A stretch of 64,000 nt of DNA. It comes from Odontesthes bonariensis. Its lineage: Eukaryota; Chordata; Actinopteri; Atheriniformes; Atherinopsidae. Both the position numbers and the translations under genes were made by a program. This document shows positions 1-11,306 of this stretch, piece after piece. The notes beneath the pieces were generated by a model. The model had not been told where the DNA came from and did no database searches. It saw only the letters and a program-made list of their open reading frames with translations. The stretch lies in NCBI RefSeq assembly GCF_027942865.1, contig NC_134526.1, positions 6,017,284-6,081,283 of the forward strand, written 5' to 3'. Within the stretch, counting starts at the first letter, position 1. The number at the start of each line of letters is the position of its first letter.

Positions 1-1000
1 TGACTCATTCCAGCCTTAAAAAGGCTCCTAACTGATGGGATGAACCAGTGTTGTGTCCACACAGAACAGACAACTTAGCAAAGAAGCCATTTTAAACTGG
101 ATCTTTAGGCACTTTGTTCCCAGCAGCCTGTCACAGAGACACATCGTTAGTTCCCATTTCTTTAGCTGCATGTGTGAAAAACAGCAAAGATAACACAGTG
201 TGACAGACAGAAAACAGGATTTCTGCAGCAACAAGGTGATTCCCAAAGAGCTGTTAGCTGAAAACTTGGCATATCTCAGCATGGTGTGCAGTGTGTCCTT
301 AAAACATTTGAGGAAACTGGACAAGTGGAGGACAGAAGAAGAAGTGTCCGGCCTAAAGAACTATCTACAGCAGATGAACAGGATCTGAAAGTGATGTCCT
401 TAAGAAAGAGGAAAACATCCAGCAAAGACCTGACACAGGAGCTGAGAGATGCATCTGGACCTTCAGCTGATCCATCTGCTGTTGGCCCAAGCCTCATCAG
501 AAATGGGCTCCATGGAAGGGTGGCTGTCAGGAAGCCGTTCTTAAGGAAGGGAAACAGGGAGAAAAGGCTGAGCTGTGCCAAAGGACACAAGAAGTGGGCT
601 GAAAATCAGTGGCAGCAGGTCTGATGGAGGGATGAATCCTCCCCAGAGCCCGGAGCTCAACATTACTGAAGCAGTGTGGGATCATGTTGGCAGAGAACGG
701 AACAAAAGGCAGCCCACATCCAAAGAAGAGCTTTGGGATGTCCTTCAAGAAGCCTGGAGAACTATTCCTGAAGACTCCTTAAAGAAAGGACAGAAAGCTC
801 GTCTGAGAGGGTTCAGGCTGTGCTGGAGGAGAAAGGAGCTCAGAGCAGATATTCACTTTCAAACTCTGTTTTTGCCTTATAAATATATAAAAATATTTCT
901 ATTTTTGTTTGACCATGTTTATCCATGAGTCTTTTTTGCCATTTTTTCCCTTGAGGTATCAAAAATGAGTTTTATATAGGTATTGAAGTTCAGGCCAAAG
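1..1000 (+). mobile_element. Internally deleted Tc1-like transposon (copy 1)
   Basis: The segment reads like a Tc1/mariner transposase that has lost its middle. At 286-624 the frame gives the N-terminal helix-turn-helix and linker region, including VAVRKPFLRKGNR, which is typical of fish Tc1 transposases. At about 630-815 another frame gives the C-terminal end (PPQSPELNITEAVWD, then an LWDVLQEAW segment). The catalytic core carrying the first two acidic residues is absent, and the two parts are not in one frame, so no active enzyme can be made. The left end may lie outside the window. The flank shared with other copies begins near base 20 and the right limit near 1000 is approximate. Confidence 0.8.
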
Positions 1001-1295
1001 TGACACATCAAATATTCAGTTATAAACACGATCACTTCAATACAAAGAACTAGGATTTGTAGACATGATCAGTAAAATTCAACACCGTTATGAAATGACT
1101 GTGCACCCAGAGAGAGTTCACACACAGCAACAGGTGCCTTTCACTCACGACTCCAACAGTTTCAGGTGTTATGAAAGCCTCCATCATCAGATAATTGATA
1201 GTCCCGGAGACCCGCTGCATCAGGTGAGCGTTACACAACAGAAGCAGTGGGAGATGGGATCTTTGCAGCGAAGTCTTATGGGAAGATGGTGGTGC

Positions 1296-4110
1296 ACACA
1301 GCTCGATGCAGAGGGCTAAATGTCTGAAACACAGCTCGGTGCAGAGGGCTAAATGTGTGAAACACAGCTCGGTGCAGAGGGCTAAATGTCTGAAACACAG
1401 CTCGGCGCAGAGGGCTAAATGTCTGAAACACAGCTCGGCGCAGAGGGCTAAATGTCTGAAACACAGCTCGGCGCAGCGGGCTAAATGTCTGAAACACAGC
1501 TCGGCGCAGAGGGCTAAATGTCTGAAACACAGCTCGGCGCAGAGGGCTAAATGTCTGAAACACAGCTCGGCGCAGAGGGCTAAATGTCTGAAACACAGCT
1601 CGGCGCAGAGGGCTAAATGTCTGAAACACAGCTCGGCGCAGCGGGCTAAATGTCTGAAACACAGCTCGGCGCAGAGGACTAAATGTCTGAAACACAGCTC
1701 GGCGCAGAGGGCTAAATGTGTGAAACACAGCTCGGCGCAGAGGGCTAAATGTCTGAAACACAGCTCGGCGCAGAGGGCTAAATGTCTGAAACACAGCTCG
1801 GCGCAGAGGGCTAAATGTCTGAAACACAGCTCGGCGCAGAGGGCTAAATGTCTGAAACACAGCTCGGCGCAGAGGGCTAAATGTGTGAAACACAGCTCGG
1901 CGCAGCGGGCTAAATGTCTGAAACACAGCTCGGCGCAGAGGGCTAAATGTCTGAAACACAGCTCGGCGCAGAGGACTAAATGTCTGAAACACAGCTCGGC
2001 GCAGAGGGCTAAATGTGTGAAACACAGCTCGGCGCAGAGGGCTAAATGTCTGAAACACAGCTCGGCGCAGAGGGCTAAATGTCTGAAACAGCTCGGCGCA
2101 GAGGGCTAAATGTGTGAAACACAGCTCTGTACAGAGGGCTAAATGTGTGAAACAGCTCGGTGCAGAGGGCTAAATGTGTGAAACACAGCTCTGTACAGAG
2201 GGCTAAATGTGTGAAACACAGCTCTGTACAGAGGGCTAAATGTCTGAAACACAGCTCGGTGCAGAGGGCTAAATGTGTGAAACACAGCTCGGTGCAGAGG
2301 GCTAAATGTCTGAAACACAGCTCGGTGCAGAGGGCTAAATGTGTGAAACACAGCTCGGTGGAGAGGGCTAAATGTCTGAAACACAGCTCGGTGCAGAGGG
2401 CTAAATGTGTGAAACACAGCTCGGTGCAGAGGGCTAAATGTGTGAAACACAGCTCTGTACAGAGGGCTAAATGTGTGAAACACAGCTCTGTGCAGAGGGC
2501 TAAATGTGTGAAACACAGCTCTGTGCAGAGGGCTAAATGTGTGAAACACAGCTCTGTGCAGAGGGCTAAATGTGTGAAACACAGCTCTGTGCAGAGGGCT
2601 AAATGTGTGAAACACAGCTCGGTGCAGAGGGCTAAATGTCTGAAACACAGCTCTGTACAGAGGGCTAAATGTGTGAAACACAGCTCTGTACAGAGGGCTA
2701 AATGTGTGAAACACAGCTCGGTGCAGAGGGCTAAATGTCTGAAACACAGCTCGGCGCAGAGGGCTAAATGTGTGAAACACAGCTCGGCGCAGAGGGCTAA
2801 ATGTCTGAAACACAGCTCGGCGCAGAGGGCTAAATGTCTGAAACACAGCTCGGCGCAGAGGGCTAAATGTCTGAAACACAGCTCGGCGCAGAGGGCTAAA
2901 TGTCTGAAACACAGCTCGGCGCAGCGGGCTAAATGTCTGAAACACAGCTCGGCGCAGAGGGCTAAATGTGTGAAACACAGCTCGGCGCAGAGGGCTAAAT
3001 GTCTGAAACACAGCTCGGCGCAGAGGGCTAAATGTCTGAAACACAGCTCGGCGCAGAGGGCTAAATGTCTGAAACACAGCTCGGCGCAGAGGGCTAAATG
3101 TCTGAAACACAGCTCGGCGCAGCGGGCTAAATGTCTGAAACACAGCTCGGCGCAGAGGGCTAAATGTGTGAAACACAGCTCGGCGCAGAGGGCTAAATGT
3201 CTGAAACACAGCTCGGCGCAGAGGGCTAAATGTCTGAAACAGCTCGGCGCAGAGGGCTAAATGTGTGAAACACAGCTCTGTACAGAGGGCTAAATGTCTG
3301 AAACAGCTCGGCGCAGAGGGCTAAATGTGTGAAACACAGCTCTGTACAGAGGGCTAAATGTGTGAAACACAGCTCTGTACAGAGGGCTAAATGTGTGAAA
3401 CACAGCTCTGTACAGAGGGCTAAATGTGTGAAACACAGCTCGGTGCAGAGGGCTAAATGTGTGAAACACAGCTCGGTGCAGAGGGCTAAATGTCTGAAAC
3501 ACAGCTCGGTGCAGAGGGCTAAATGTGTGAAACACAGCTCGGTGGAGAGGGCTAAATGTCTGAAACACAGCTCGGTGCAGAGGGCTAAATGTGTGAAACA
3601 CAGCTCGGTGCAGAGGGCTAAATGTGTGAAACACAGCTCTGTACAGAGGGCTAAATGTGTGAAACACAGCTCTGTGCAGAGGGCTAAATGTGTGAAACAC
3701 AGCTCGGTGCAGAGGGCTAAATGTCTGAAACACAGCTCTGTACAGAGGGCTAAATGTGTGAAACACAGCTCTGTACAGAGGGCTAAATGTGTGAAACACA
3801 GCTCGGTGCAGAGGGCTAAATGTGTGAAACACAGCTCGGTGCAGAGGGCTAAATGTCTGAAACACAGCTCGGTGCAGAGGGCTAAATGTGTGAAACACAG
3901 CTCGGTGCAGAGGGCTAAATGTCTGAAACACAGCTCGGTGCAGAGGGCTAAATGTCTGAAACACAGCTCGGTGCAGAGGGCTAAATGTCTGAAACACAGA
4001 GGGCTAAATGTCTGAAACACAGCTCGGTGCAGAGGGCTAAATGTCTGAAACACAGAGGGCTAAATGTCTGAAACACAGCTTGGTGCAGAGGGCTAAAAGT
4101 CTGAAGGATG
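1296..4110. repeat. 33-bp minisatellite array, about 85 units
   Basis: A 33-bp unit (core GAGGGCTAAATG, then TSTGAAACACAGCTC) is repeated head to tail for about 2.8 kb. Units differ mainly at two places: GTC or GTG before TGAAACAC, and GGCGCAG, GGTGCAG or TGTACAG before AGGGCT. Because 33 is divisible by 3, one plus-strand frame stays open over long stretches (1306-2109, 2160-3260, 3329-4015; 11-residue repeat RAKCLKHSSAQ), as do minus-strand frames (1276-2058, 2139-3209, 3226-4053). Frame breaks occur where a unit has lost two bases (AAACAGCTC instead of AAACACAGCTC). Nothing suggests these frames are genes. Confidence 0.97.
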
Positions 4111-4712
4111 GACTGAAACACATTCTGCATGTGTGTCGGCTGTGAGGAAGACCACAAATGCCACTCTGGCATGAGCTGAATAAAGAAAAAGCCTTCTGCA
4201 GTGTGAAAGTGGCCTAGTTGTTTCCTTGGGAACTAAACTGAGTGCTGGGAGAGAGTGACACCGACCAATTAAAAGGTGAGAAAGACAGAGGCGCTGTGCC
4301 TCTCACACGGCCTTGGTTAATTATATTAAAGAGCCTTTCGAGTCACAAAGTGAAGAACGCAATTAAAAAAATCTGAGCGCTAAAGCTCAGGGACTTATTG
4401 CAGCTTTGTTTGAAGTGCTTTTTTTTTTAAAATTAAACCTCTGATTCCCCTTCAAACGTTTCCATCTTAATCAGTACCTGAAACACTGGGATATTCTTCT
4501 GTGCTCGCAGTGATGGAGAGGCGGTCGGAATCTATCATTCTGATAGGAGATTTATACCAGATACTAAAGAAAAGTCATATCATCATTGTACCGAAGGATG
4601 ATTTGGACAGACCAAGTCTCAAAAGTCACATGTTACAACGCTGTTCCCTCCTGACAGTTTCAGCAAATGTGATCCAGACAGTGATGAAGAAATAAAAATG
4701 CACAGAACAAAC

Positions 4713-4807
<95 letters not shown>
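4713..4807. repeat. (ATCT)n microsatellite
   Basis: About 23 perfect tandem copies of ATCT. The left side of the truncated hAT copy begins just to its right. Confidence 0.98.
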
Positions 4808-5130
4808 CGAGCTCCCTCCCTCACGTTGCAACTGTTTTTTTTTCAGTTGTGTGTTTTGCCTTTAAGTGATATTTTAGACTGGAACTACTACGGTGAGAAG
4901 ACAATTCAACTTGGCAGTGTTTACAGATGACTTTGGTTCTGTCGACTCCGCCGTCTGGAAGAACTTTAAAATGAAAATGGCCGAGTAAAAGTTCCGTACC
5001 CTTCTCCATGTTTGGTGGACCCGCCGATTACTTTCTTTTCCTGTTCCACAGCAGACAGCAACATACTTTTACAAAATAAAAGCCTGTGAGCAACAGACTT
5101 TTACAAAATAAAAGCCAAAATAAAAACCCG

Positions 5131-5219
5131 GTTTGAGTCCCTGTGCTGCGTGTCGTTCCCCCTCTCTCTGCCCCCTGCTTCCTGTCTCTCTGAACTTTCC
5201 ATTAAAGGCACAAAAGCCC
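5131..5219 (+). repeat. 5'-truncated tRNA-derived SINE tail
   Basis: Homologous to the 3' half of the SINE at 11003-11188: the end of the tRNA-like head (GGTTTGAGTCC), then CCTGTGCTGC, a pyrimidine-rich segment and a GGCACAAAAGCCC end. The A-box half is missing. Confidence 0.7.
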
Positions 5220-5261
5220 TAGCATGGGTGCCAGCCAAACTTAGCCCCGCCCATAAAAGAT

Positions 5262-5726
5262 TTGGTCGGGAAGTTCGGTCTGGATCTGCTCAGTTGGGAA
5301 ATCATTATGCCCGACCAAGAATTGGTCGGACCAATCAGATTGCCAGAGCGGGCTTTATACGATGCTGGACAGATGATCAACAGGGACATTATCGAGTACT
5401 TCACTAAAGAGCTGAACACGGCTGCCGCTGGAGAGCTAGGGCGTGTAGATTCTGCCATCGAGTCTGTTCTACAGGATCTCCACATTGCTTTCATTTTGAA
5501 AGACGAACAGAGGAACGCGATAAAGGCTTTTATCGATAGAAAAGATGTTTTTGCCGTCCTTCCTACAACAAGTGTGTGTTGCTTAATCTACTTCACATAC
5601 TACGTTGCTCTGATTGGTTGTAGGTCTATCCAATTGAGCGAAGAGGCATTTTTTCTCCTGGTTCGGTTGAAACACGCCCCATACTCAAAACTCTATCCAG
5701 CGGTATGGGACTCACATTCTGACTAG
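5262..5726 (+). pseudogene. RecQ-like helicase fragment of a mobile element
   Basis: This 154-codon frame contains LKDEQRNAIKAFIDRKDVF followed by AVLPT. That resembles the Q-motif and the start of the Walker A segment of RecQ-like helicases carried by fish repeats. Where the family has G-x-GKS after LPT, this sequence continues with an unrelated TSVCC segment, so the ATP-binding loop is absent, either because the helicase ends here or because an exon boundary is missing. It lies inside an insertion bounded by 10-bp direct repeats (5210-5219 and 5753-5762). The family assignment is by eye and only moderately sure. It is not a host gene. Confidence 0.4.
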
Positions 5727-5899
5727 AATCGTGAGTATGACGTAGTCAGGCTACAAAAGCCCCCCCCCCCCAAAACATAAATAAATAAATAAATAGTTTT
5801 TTTTAATAAATTTAAAAAAAGCCTGTGCTAATGCGCGATAAAACATTTATCGGCGTTAAATAATTAACAAGTTAACTGTTGTTATGTTGATTTGGTGTA

Positions 5900-8800
5900 T
5901 ATAAGCCCTAAAACTCTGACATATCTCTTTGTTTCAAAGCTCCCTTGCAGTGCATTGTCTAGCGTGCACCTACTGCATCTTTTGGGTTAATACAAGCTTA
6001 GAAAAAAAACGTCTTAGGCTCAAAGCTTCCTTGATTCTCCTGTCTGCCAAAGCACCTGGTGCAGTTCTTATGACTCAACAAAAAAATGCATTCTTTGTGG
6101 TGTTTCATAGATGGAATGTACCATGAATGTTTATAATGTTGTTTATTATGCAGATTTGTGTGGTTTTTGAAAGTTAAAGAGGGGGAAAATCTGAAATTTT
6201 ATGCTGCTTCGGAGTAATTTAGATACATAGCTGTACAGGAATAAAGGTTTAGAAAAACACAAGAAGAAAACAGATAATCTTACCCCCTCTAGAGACCTTG
6301 ATCCTCAAGGCGGTGCAAGAATCATCTACAGGGAAACGCGATGAGCTGTTTCTTTAGCATCTCTAATTCTGGTCTTTAAAAGGGAACAAAATATCTCACA
6401 AACAACAACTCAGACCCTTCTGTGTCCAACTGAAAGCCTGGGAGCATCTCTTTCACAGCAGTTTCAGTTACAGATCGAATGCCTGGGTTTGGGTTTCTGA
6501 TAAACAGGCTAAATGTAAGCGAGTTTCTGCTTTATTTCCACTGGGAATGATGAGACTCAAAGTCAAAACAGTGCAAATTCGTTGTAATGTGAATATTTTT
6601 GATGTGACAGAGAGATATCAGTGTGTCCTGGTGGCCAAAATGACATGAGATCCTTGCAGTTAAGCTGAATGTTATAAAATACAGATTGATTTAATTAGAA
6701 ATCATCACAATCAAAGCAGAGATGAGTCTTTCCAGCCTGATTGGAGGGGTCAGTGAGTCTAAGTGTCCAGAAAAGATTTCATTTTTCTGGGATTTGCTAG
6801 AATGAAGCAGCCACGAGGAAGCGCATGAAAGGATCACAGCAGTAAAATGTAATGATCATCATCAGCAGCAGCTGTCTAAAACACAGTAACTTCATGCAGT
6901 TGGTGTATTTTACTACGGGGGGGGGGGGGGGCACAGAGAAAACAAACTTCCTCTGAGGAAATGAAAACCCTCCTTGTTGGTCAGTAAACAAAATATCTGA
7001 AAGATTTCATTGACATTTGCCAGAAGAGTTCAGATGAGGATCAACTTTTGGTTCCACTCCGGAATCTAAAAGGCCTTTTTTTTTTTCTTTTTTAATTTTT
7101 TTAATTAAATTCTAATTAATTCGTTATTGCATCAGACAATCTCATCGAGATTAGAATCTTCTTTTTCAAGAAAGACTTCGAAGGAAGAAACATCGGCAGG
7201 AACTCGATGTGTGCTCACAAAGCGAGCATCTATGGTTCGGTAGTTACTGCATTTTCGTACTGTGAGACTGTCTGATTCTTCTTAGTTTGCATCTTCTTCC
7301 CGTGAATGCGTGGGTTCTTCTCTCCGGGTGCTCCGGCTTCCTCCCACCGTGCAAAACCATGCATGTTAGGTTAATTGGTGTCTCTAAATTGTCCCTAGGA
7401 GTGAGTGTGAGTGGTCATTCGTCTACCCAATGACGGCTGGGATAGGCTCCAGCCCCCCGCGACCCTACAGTTGGATTAAGTGGGATAGAAAATGGATGGA
7501 TGGAAAAGCCCGACTTTGATTTTTACTTTCTGGAAATGTTTGAAAGAATGTGTTGAAAGATAAAAGATGCTCTGACAGGACAGTAAAAGTTCTGGTGGAG
7601 GTGGAGAACACCATGTACCTCCTCTTATTTTTAAAACTAGCCTGTGATTAAGGTGTGCTGTTTCCAAAGTGCTGGAATAAATCATTTTGTGTGAATAGCA
7701 CTGGGCCGAGGAAGGAGCCTTGTGGCACTCCGTTTGTGAGTGAATATCTGCAGCTACACATGTATAGGTCCTGTTTGAGATATAGGAGTGGAAACATGGA
7801 TTTTCTAAATCAACCTGATGTCACACAGTGAAACGCTATGTTAATACGTTCAAAAAAAGCTCAAGACCATACTTTTCTGACTCATTTCCCTTTCAAAGTA
7901 CAGAGATGCAGCATGAGTGTCGGTACGTGACGACAGAAACGTTCAACATCTTGTTTAATGATGGATTTACATCACAACATGCACATTCAAAGTCTCGCTA
8001 CATGATGATGTAGAAGTTTAACCCTTTTGATCGGGCCACATACAAAAGTATGAAGATATAGGTCCATATATGCCATGATTTCTGTGAATGTTTGTGTTTC
8101 GCTACCAATGTGAAGCTAAGAATTCAATCTGCCCCGATCCATATCTTTAACATTTTAATCCCTTCTCGTGCATGATTAAAAATGAGCTCAAACTCTGCAC
8201 CTAATCGAGGCTTTTAAGACATTTTTCGCAGCATTTGGCTACATTATTGTGAATCTAGAGTTTGTTTTGCTCAGAAGCAGTGTCCAGTCTCTTGGAAAAG
8301 TTCTGATAAACCCATGAAGCCAACACACAAACTTGGCAGCTAACAGCTAACGGCCAGACTTTTCCCTTCGGGGTCAGTGGAGAGTAAACCAGAGTGCTAA
8401 CTCAACACATGTTCCTCTGTGTGTGCAGCTAAAATGTTCCCTTTAACATGTTTATAAGGCAGTAAAACATCTCCTATTGTTCATTTATCATGATCTGCAT
8501 AGTGATAACTCATCTTTGTCTTTTATGTGTCATGCAGCCCTTCTTTCAAGACGTAATGTTGGGATCGATTTCTGGGTCAAACGCAGTTGTTTGGGAAAAC
8601 TGAGCTTTTCTCAGTTCATTTTCTGCAGGCTCTGAGTTTTTGCAGCCTATTTACTGACAAATTGATAATATTATCCTAATTTGTGTGCGTTTTAATTACC
8701 AGTGAATTAGCAATATTTGCACATTTTGTGTATTTGCAGATATTTTCAGTCTTGCACTGCTTTCAACTGTAGTTTTGGGCCAAAAGCAAAAGTAACATGA

Positions 8801-9326
8801 ACAAAAATGAAATAAGATAATGTTAATTGGTGAAGGAGATCCCACGCTAATGTGTCCCTTATGGACCGAGGGAAACTTTTCATAGTTCTTATAACTATCG
8901 GAAGAAGTTAGCCGTCTTTTTTGTGGCCAATTTTAGTTCATTGATCTGCTTTGATAGGGTCGATTTGAACTCCTCTTTCCGAGTTAGAGCTCTCCTAGCA
9001 TGATGGTAACCATCTGTGATGCAAACGTATGAGCACTGCCAACAAAAAAAACGTAAATATGTAAATAGGTTTCTAATAGGTTGAGCAAAACACAAGCCAG
9101 TCAAAGTTTTGAGCTGATATTCATTTCAGCGTTTCTCTCTGCAGTGCAAATACAACAAGAAAACAAGTTCTGTTGGGTCCAAATGCACCTTTAGATCCAG
9201 CTACATCGCCTCTGAGTGGAAGATTTAGTTTCCTCTTAGCTGTAAAACAAATGAAACAGTCCTCCTGCTCTTGTTGTGTTCTGCTTCCCGGCTGTTTGGA
9301 GGGTATAGAGTGAAATTCGCCCTCCG
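5900..9326. other. Intergenic, no gene recognised
   Basis: The stretch is AT-rich, with frames shorter than about 75 codons and no recognisable family. It contains a G-run at 6917-6931 and the interspersed repeat at about 7300-7502. Nothing else is supported. Confidence 0.6.
7300..7502. repeat. Common teleost interspersed repeat (LINE 3'-tail-like)
   Basis: The text CTCCGGGTGCTCCGGCTTCC, then TTAGGTTAATTGGTG, GGGATAGGCTCCAGC and a terminal ATGGATGGATGG, matches a very abundant fish repeat, probably a LINE 3' tail ending in a TGGA microsatellite. Shorter pieces of the same family (CCTCTCGCCCAATCACGGCT) occur near 19890 and 44825. Confidence 0.65.
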
Positions 9327-9727
9327 CACTGGAAAAAAAATCAAAGTCTTACCAAGTATATTTGTCTAATTTCTAGTCAAAATATCTCATTACACTTAAT
9401 ATAAGACACAACTGCCTAACAAGTACTATTTCAGCCAGATATAGGGACTTGTTGGAAGACAATACATCTGGAATATCTTGTTAAATGAAAAAGTCTTGAA
9501 AACAAATTGTTTTGAGTCACATATCATATGAAACAAGCTTTTTTTTTTCATTTGAAGAGGTTTTTAAGCTAATTTCAAGATCACTGTTAACTCAAAAGTC
9601 CTAAATATCACATCTTATTTCAAGAAATCTTGACAAGCCGATTTTCACTAGTTCCATTGGCAGATTTTTTTTGCTTATTTCAAGCAAAAAGTCTTGTATT
9701 TGTTGTTTTTCTTACTTATTTTTGGAT
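9327..9727 (+). mobile_element. MITE family A, copy 1
   Basis: About 400 bp starting with CACTGGAAAAAA. Five copies lie in the window, in both orientations. The interior is shared, including TATATTTGTCTAATTTCTAG and GATATAGGGACTTGTT. This copy lacks the right terminal repeat. No coding frame. Confidence 0.85.
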
Positions 9728-10393
9728 ACGCCTCTAAATGCGGAGGCACAGCTTGTGCACCTTGGCCCTCACACCTGGTTCAAGCAGCCGAATGTCCAAA
9801 CCCATCCACCACAGGAGACAGCGAGAGTTTTAATGATGCCGACACAAAACAGAAGCAGAAGTGCTTTTTTTCCCCATCTCATTAGCATATAAACATCAGC
9901 AGCTCGGTCTCTGTGCGTCTGAGTGCTCTTAGCATCCATTTGTCGCTGCTGTGGGAGAGGGTTTTTAAAATCACTGAGATCTGTGAGAGTGCTGCATGTT
10001 TGAGGGCCTCTGGGATCTGCTCCAGGCCAGGTGTGGGGCAGCTGTTACCTGGGGTAAAAATCTCCATACAGGGTCGTCCCTGCGCTCCATCGCTGGCATC
10101 GAACGCCCACACAGCCTCCCAGAGCAGAGCATCTTTCCTCTCTGCTCAAAACCACCCACATGTCCCTCTCCCTGCCTCTCTTTAACTGTTTTCTTTTGTT
10201 TCCCGCCCCCACTCTGTCTCCATCACACTCTCACGTCTCTCGGTCCTCATTCTCCTCACTCTGCTGCACATGGAAGTGGCCGCTCCGCTCCCACAGGGCA
10301 CCCGGGCCGATGAGAGGATGTGAGGGCGTTTGGAAAAGGTGGCACCTCCAGTGAGCTGTCTGGCATCTGGGCCAGCACTGTGACTTGTTGTAA

Positions 10394-10424
10394 TGTGTGT
10401 GTGTGTGTGTGTGTGTGCGTGTGC
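10394..10424. repeat. (GT)n microsatellite
   Basis: About 15 GT dinucleotides with one GC interruption. Confidence 0.95.
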
Positions 10425-10488
10425 AGGCTTGCATGCTTTGCTCTCCACTGCCATCATGTGGTCAACAGCAGTATAAATATGTGAATAA

Positions 10489-11306
10489 TAGCGCTGGGCA
10501 ACGATTAAAATGTTTAATCTAATTAATCACATGATTTCCCTGATTAATCACGATTAATCGCATTTGTACGCAAAATCCAAAAGTAGTGTATAGCTTTTAG
10601 CATTTAGCTTTATTTTAAATGTGCTGCCATATGAATGAAAGTGCCATAACATTTGTTGTGCAAACACACTTTTAACATCAGCATCTTTCTGTAGTTTTTA
10701 TGTAGAAGCCTCGCTCCACTGTCTGTTTCCTTGAATGACTTGCTGCTATCAGTTGTGTGTTTTGCCTTTAAGTGATATTTTAGACTGGAACTACTACGCT
10801 GAGAAGACAATTCAACTTGGCAGTGTTTACAGATGACTTTGGTTCTGTCGACTCCGCCGTCTGGAAGAACTTTAAAATGAAAATGGCCGAGTAAAAGTTC
10901 CGTACCCTTCTCCATGTTTGGTGGATCCGCCGATTACTTTCTTTTCCTGTTCCACAGCAGACAGCAGCAGACTTTTACAATAATAAAATAAATAATAAAA
11001 CAGGGTGGTCTGTGGCGTAGTGGGTTGAGCAGGCGCCCCATGTACAGAGGCTATAGTCCTCGCTGCAGCTGGCCCCGGTTCGAATCCCACATTGGACGGC
11101 CCTGTGCTGCATGTCGTTCCCCCTCCCTCTGCCCCCTGCTTCCGGTCTCTCTGAACTTTCTTATCTATTAAAAGGCACAAAAGCCCCCATCAAATTTATT
11201 TATTTTTGAATAAATAAAAAATAAAACCTACGTTAATGCACGACAAAAATATATATCGGCATTAAATAAGTAACGAGTTAACGCGACAATAACCCGCCCA
11301 GCCCTA
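10489..11306 (-). mobile_element. hAT-type non-autonomous element with SINE insert
   Basis: The terminal repeats are TAGCGCTGGGC on the left and GCCCAGCCCTA on the right. The flanks are near-identical 8-bp sequences, GTGAATAA (10481-10488) and GTGAATAC (11307-11314), as expected of a hAT target duplication. On the minus strand, 10610-10915 encodes a BED-type zinc-finger start (ICKHCQVEL, then YHLKAKHTT), and the rest of the transposase is missing. A SINE occupies 11003-11188. The sister copy at 56979-57633 lacks the SINE. Confidence 0.85.
11003..11188 (+). repeat. tRNA-derived SINE
   Basis: The head has both internal RNA polymerase III promoter boxes: an A box, TGGCGTAGTGGG (11013-11024), and a B box, GGTTCGAATCC (11077-11087). 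A pyrimidine-rich body and the GGCACAAAAGCCCC end follow. It sits inside the hAT element at 10489-11306. Its tail alone recurs at 5131-5219. Confidence 0.8.

Larger units (their letters stand above)
4845..5880 (-). mobile_element. Truncated hAT element with nested SINE and helicase-like insertion
   Basis: Bases 4845-5120 match the interior of the hAT element at 10489-11306. On the minus strand they encode a BED-type zinc-finger start (4821-5009) with a CKHC pair followed by YHLKAKH. Bases 5131-5219 match the SINE tail found in that same copy. Bases 5220-5752 are an insertion flanked by the 10-bp direct repeat ACAAAAGCCC. The hAT right part resumes at about 5770-5880 (CGATAAAACATTTATCGGCG), but the terminal inverted repeat is lost. 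The left end is cut at the ATCT microsatellite. Confidence 0.7.

Noticed and set aside
1306-4053. Long open frames (up to 366 codons) in the minisatellite as repeat-protein genes
   Set aside because: They arise because the 33-bp unit keeps frame and has no stop in several frames on both strands. They begin and end at unit variants with two bases missing and lack any promoter, splice or non-repeat coding context.
11003-11090. Functional tRNA gene
   Set aside because: A and B boxes are intact, but the segment continues into a SINE body and tail and lies inside a hAT element.
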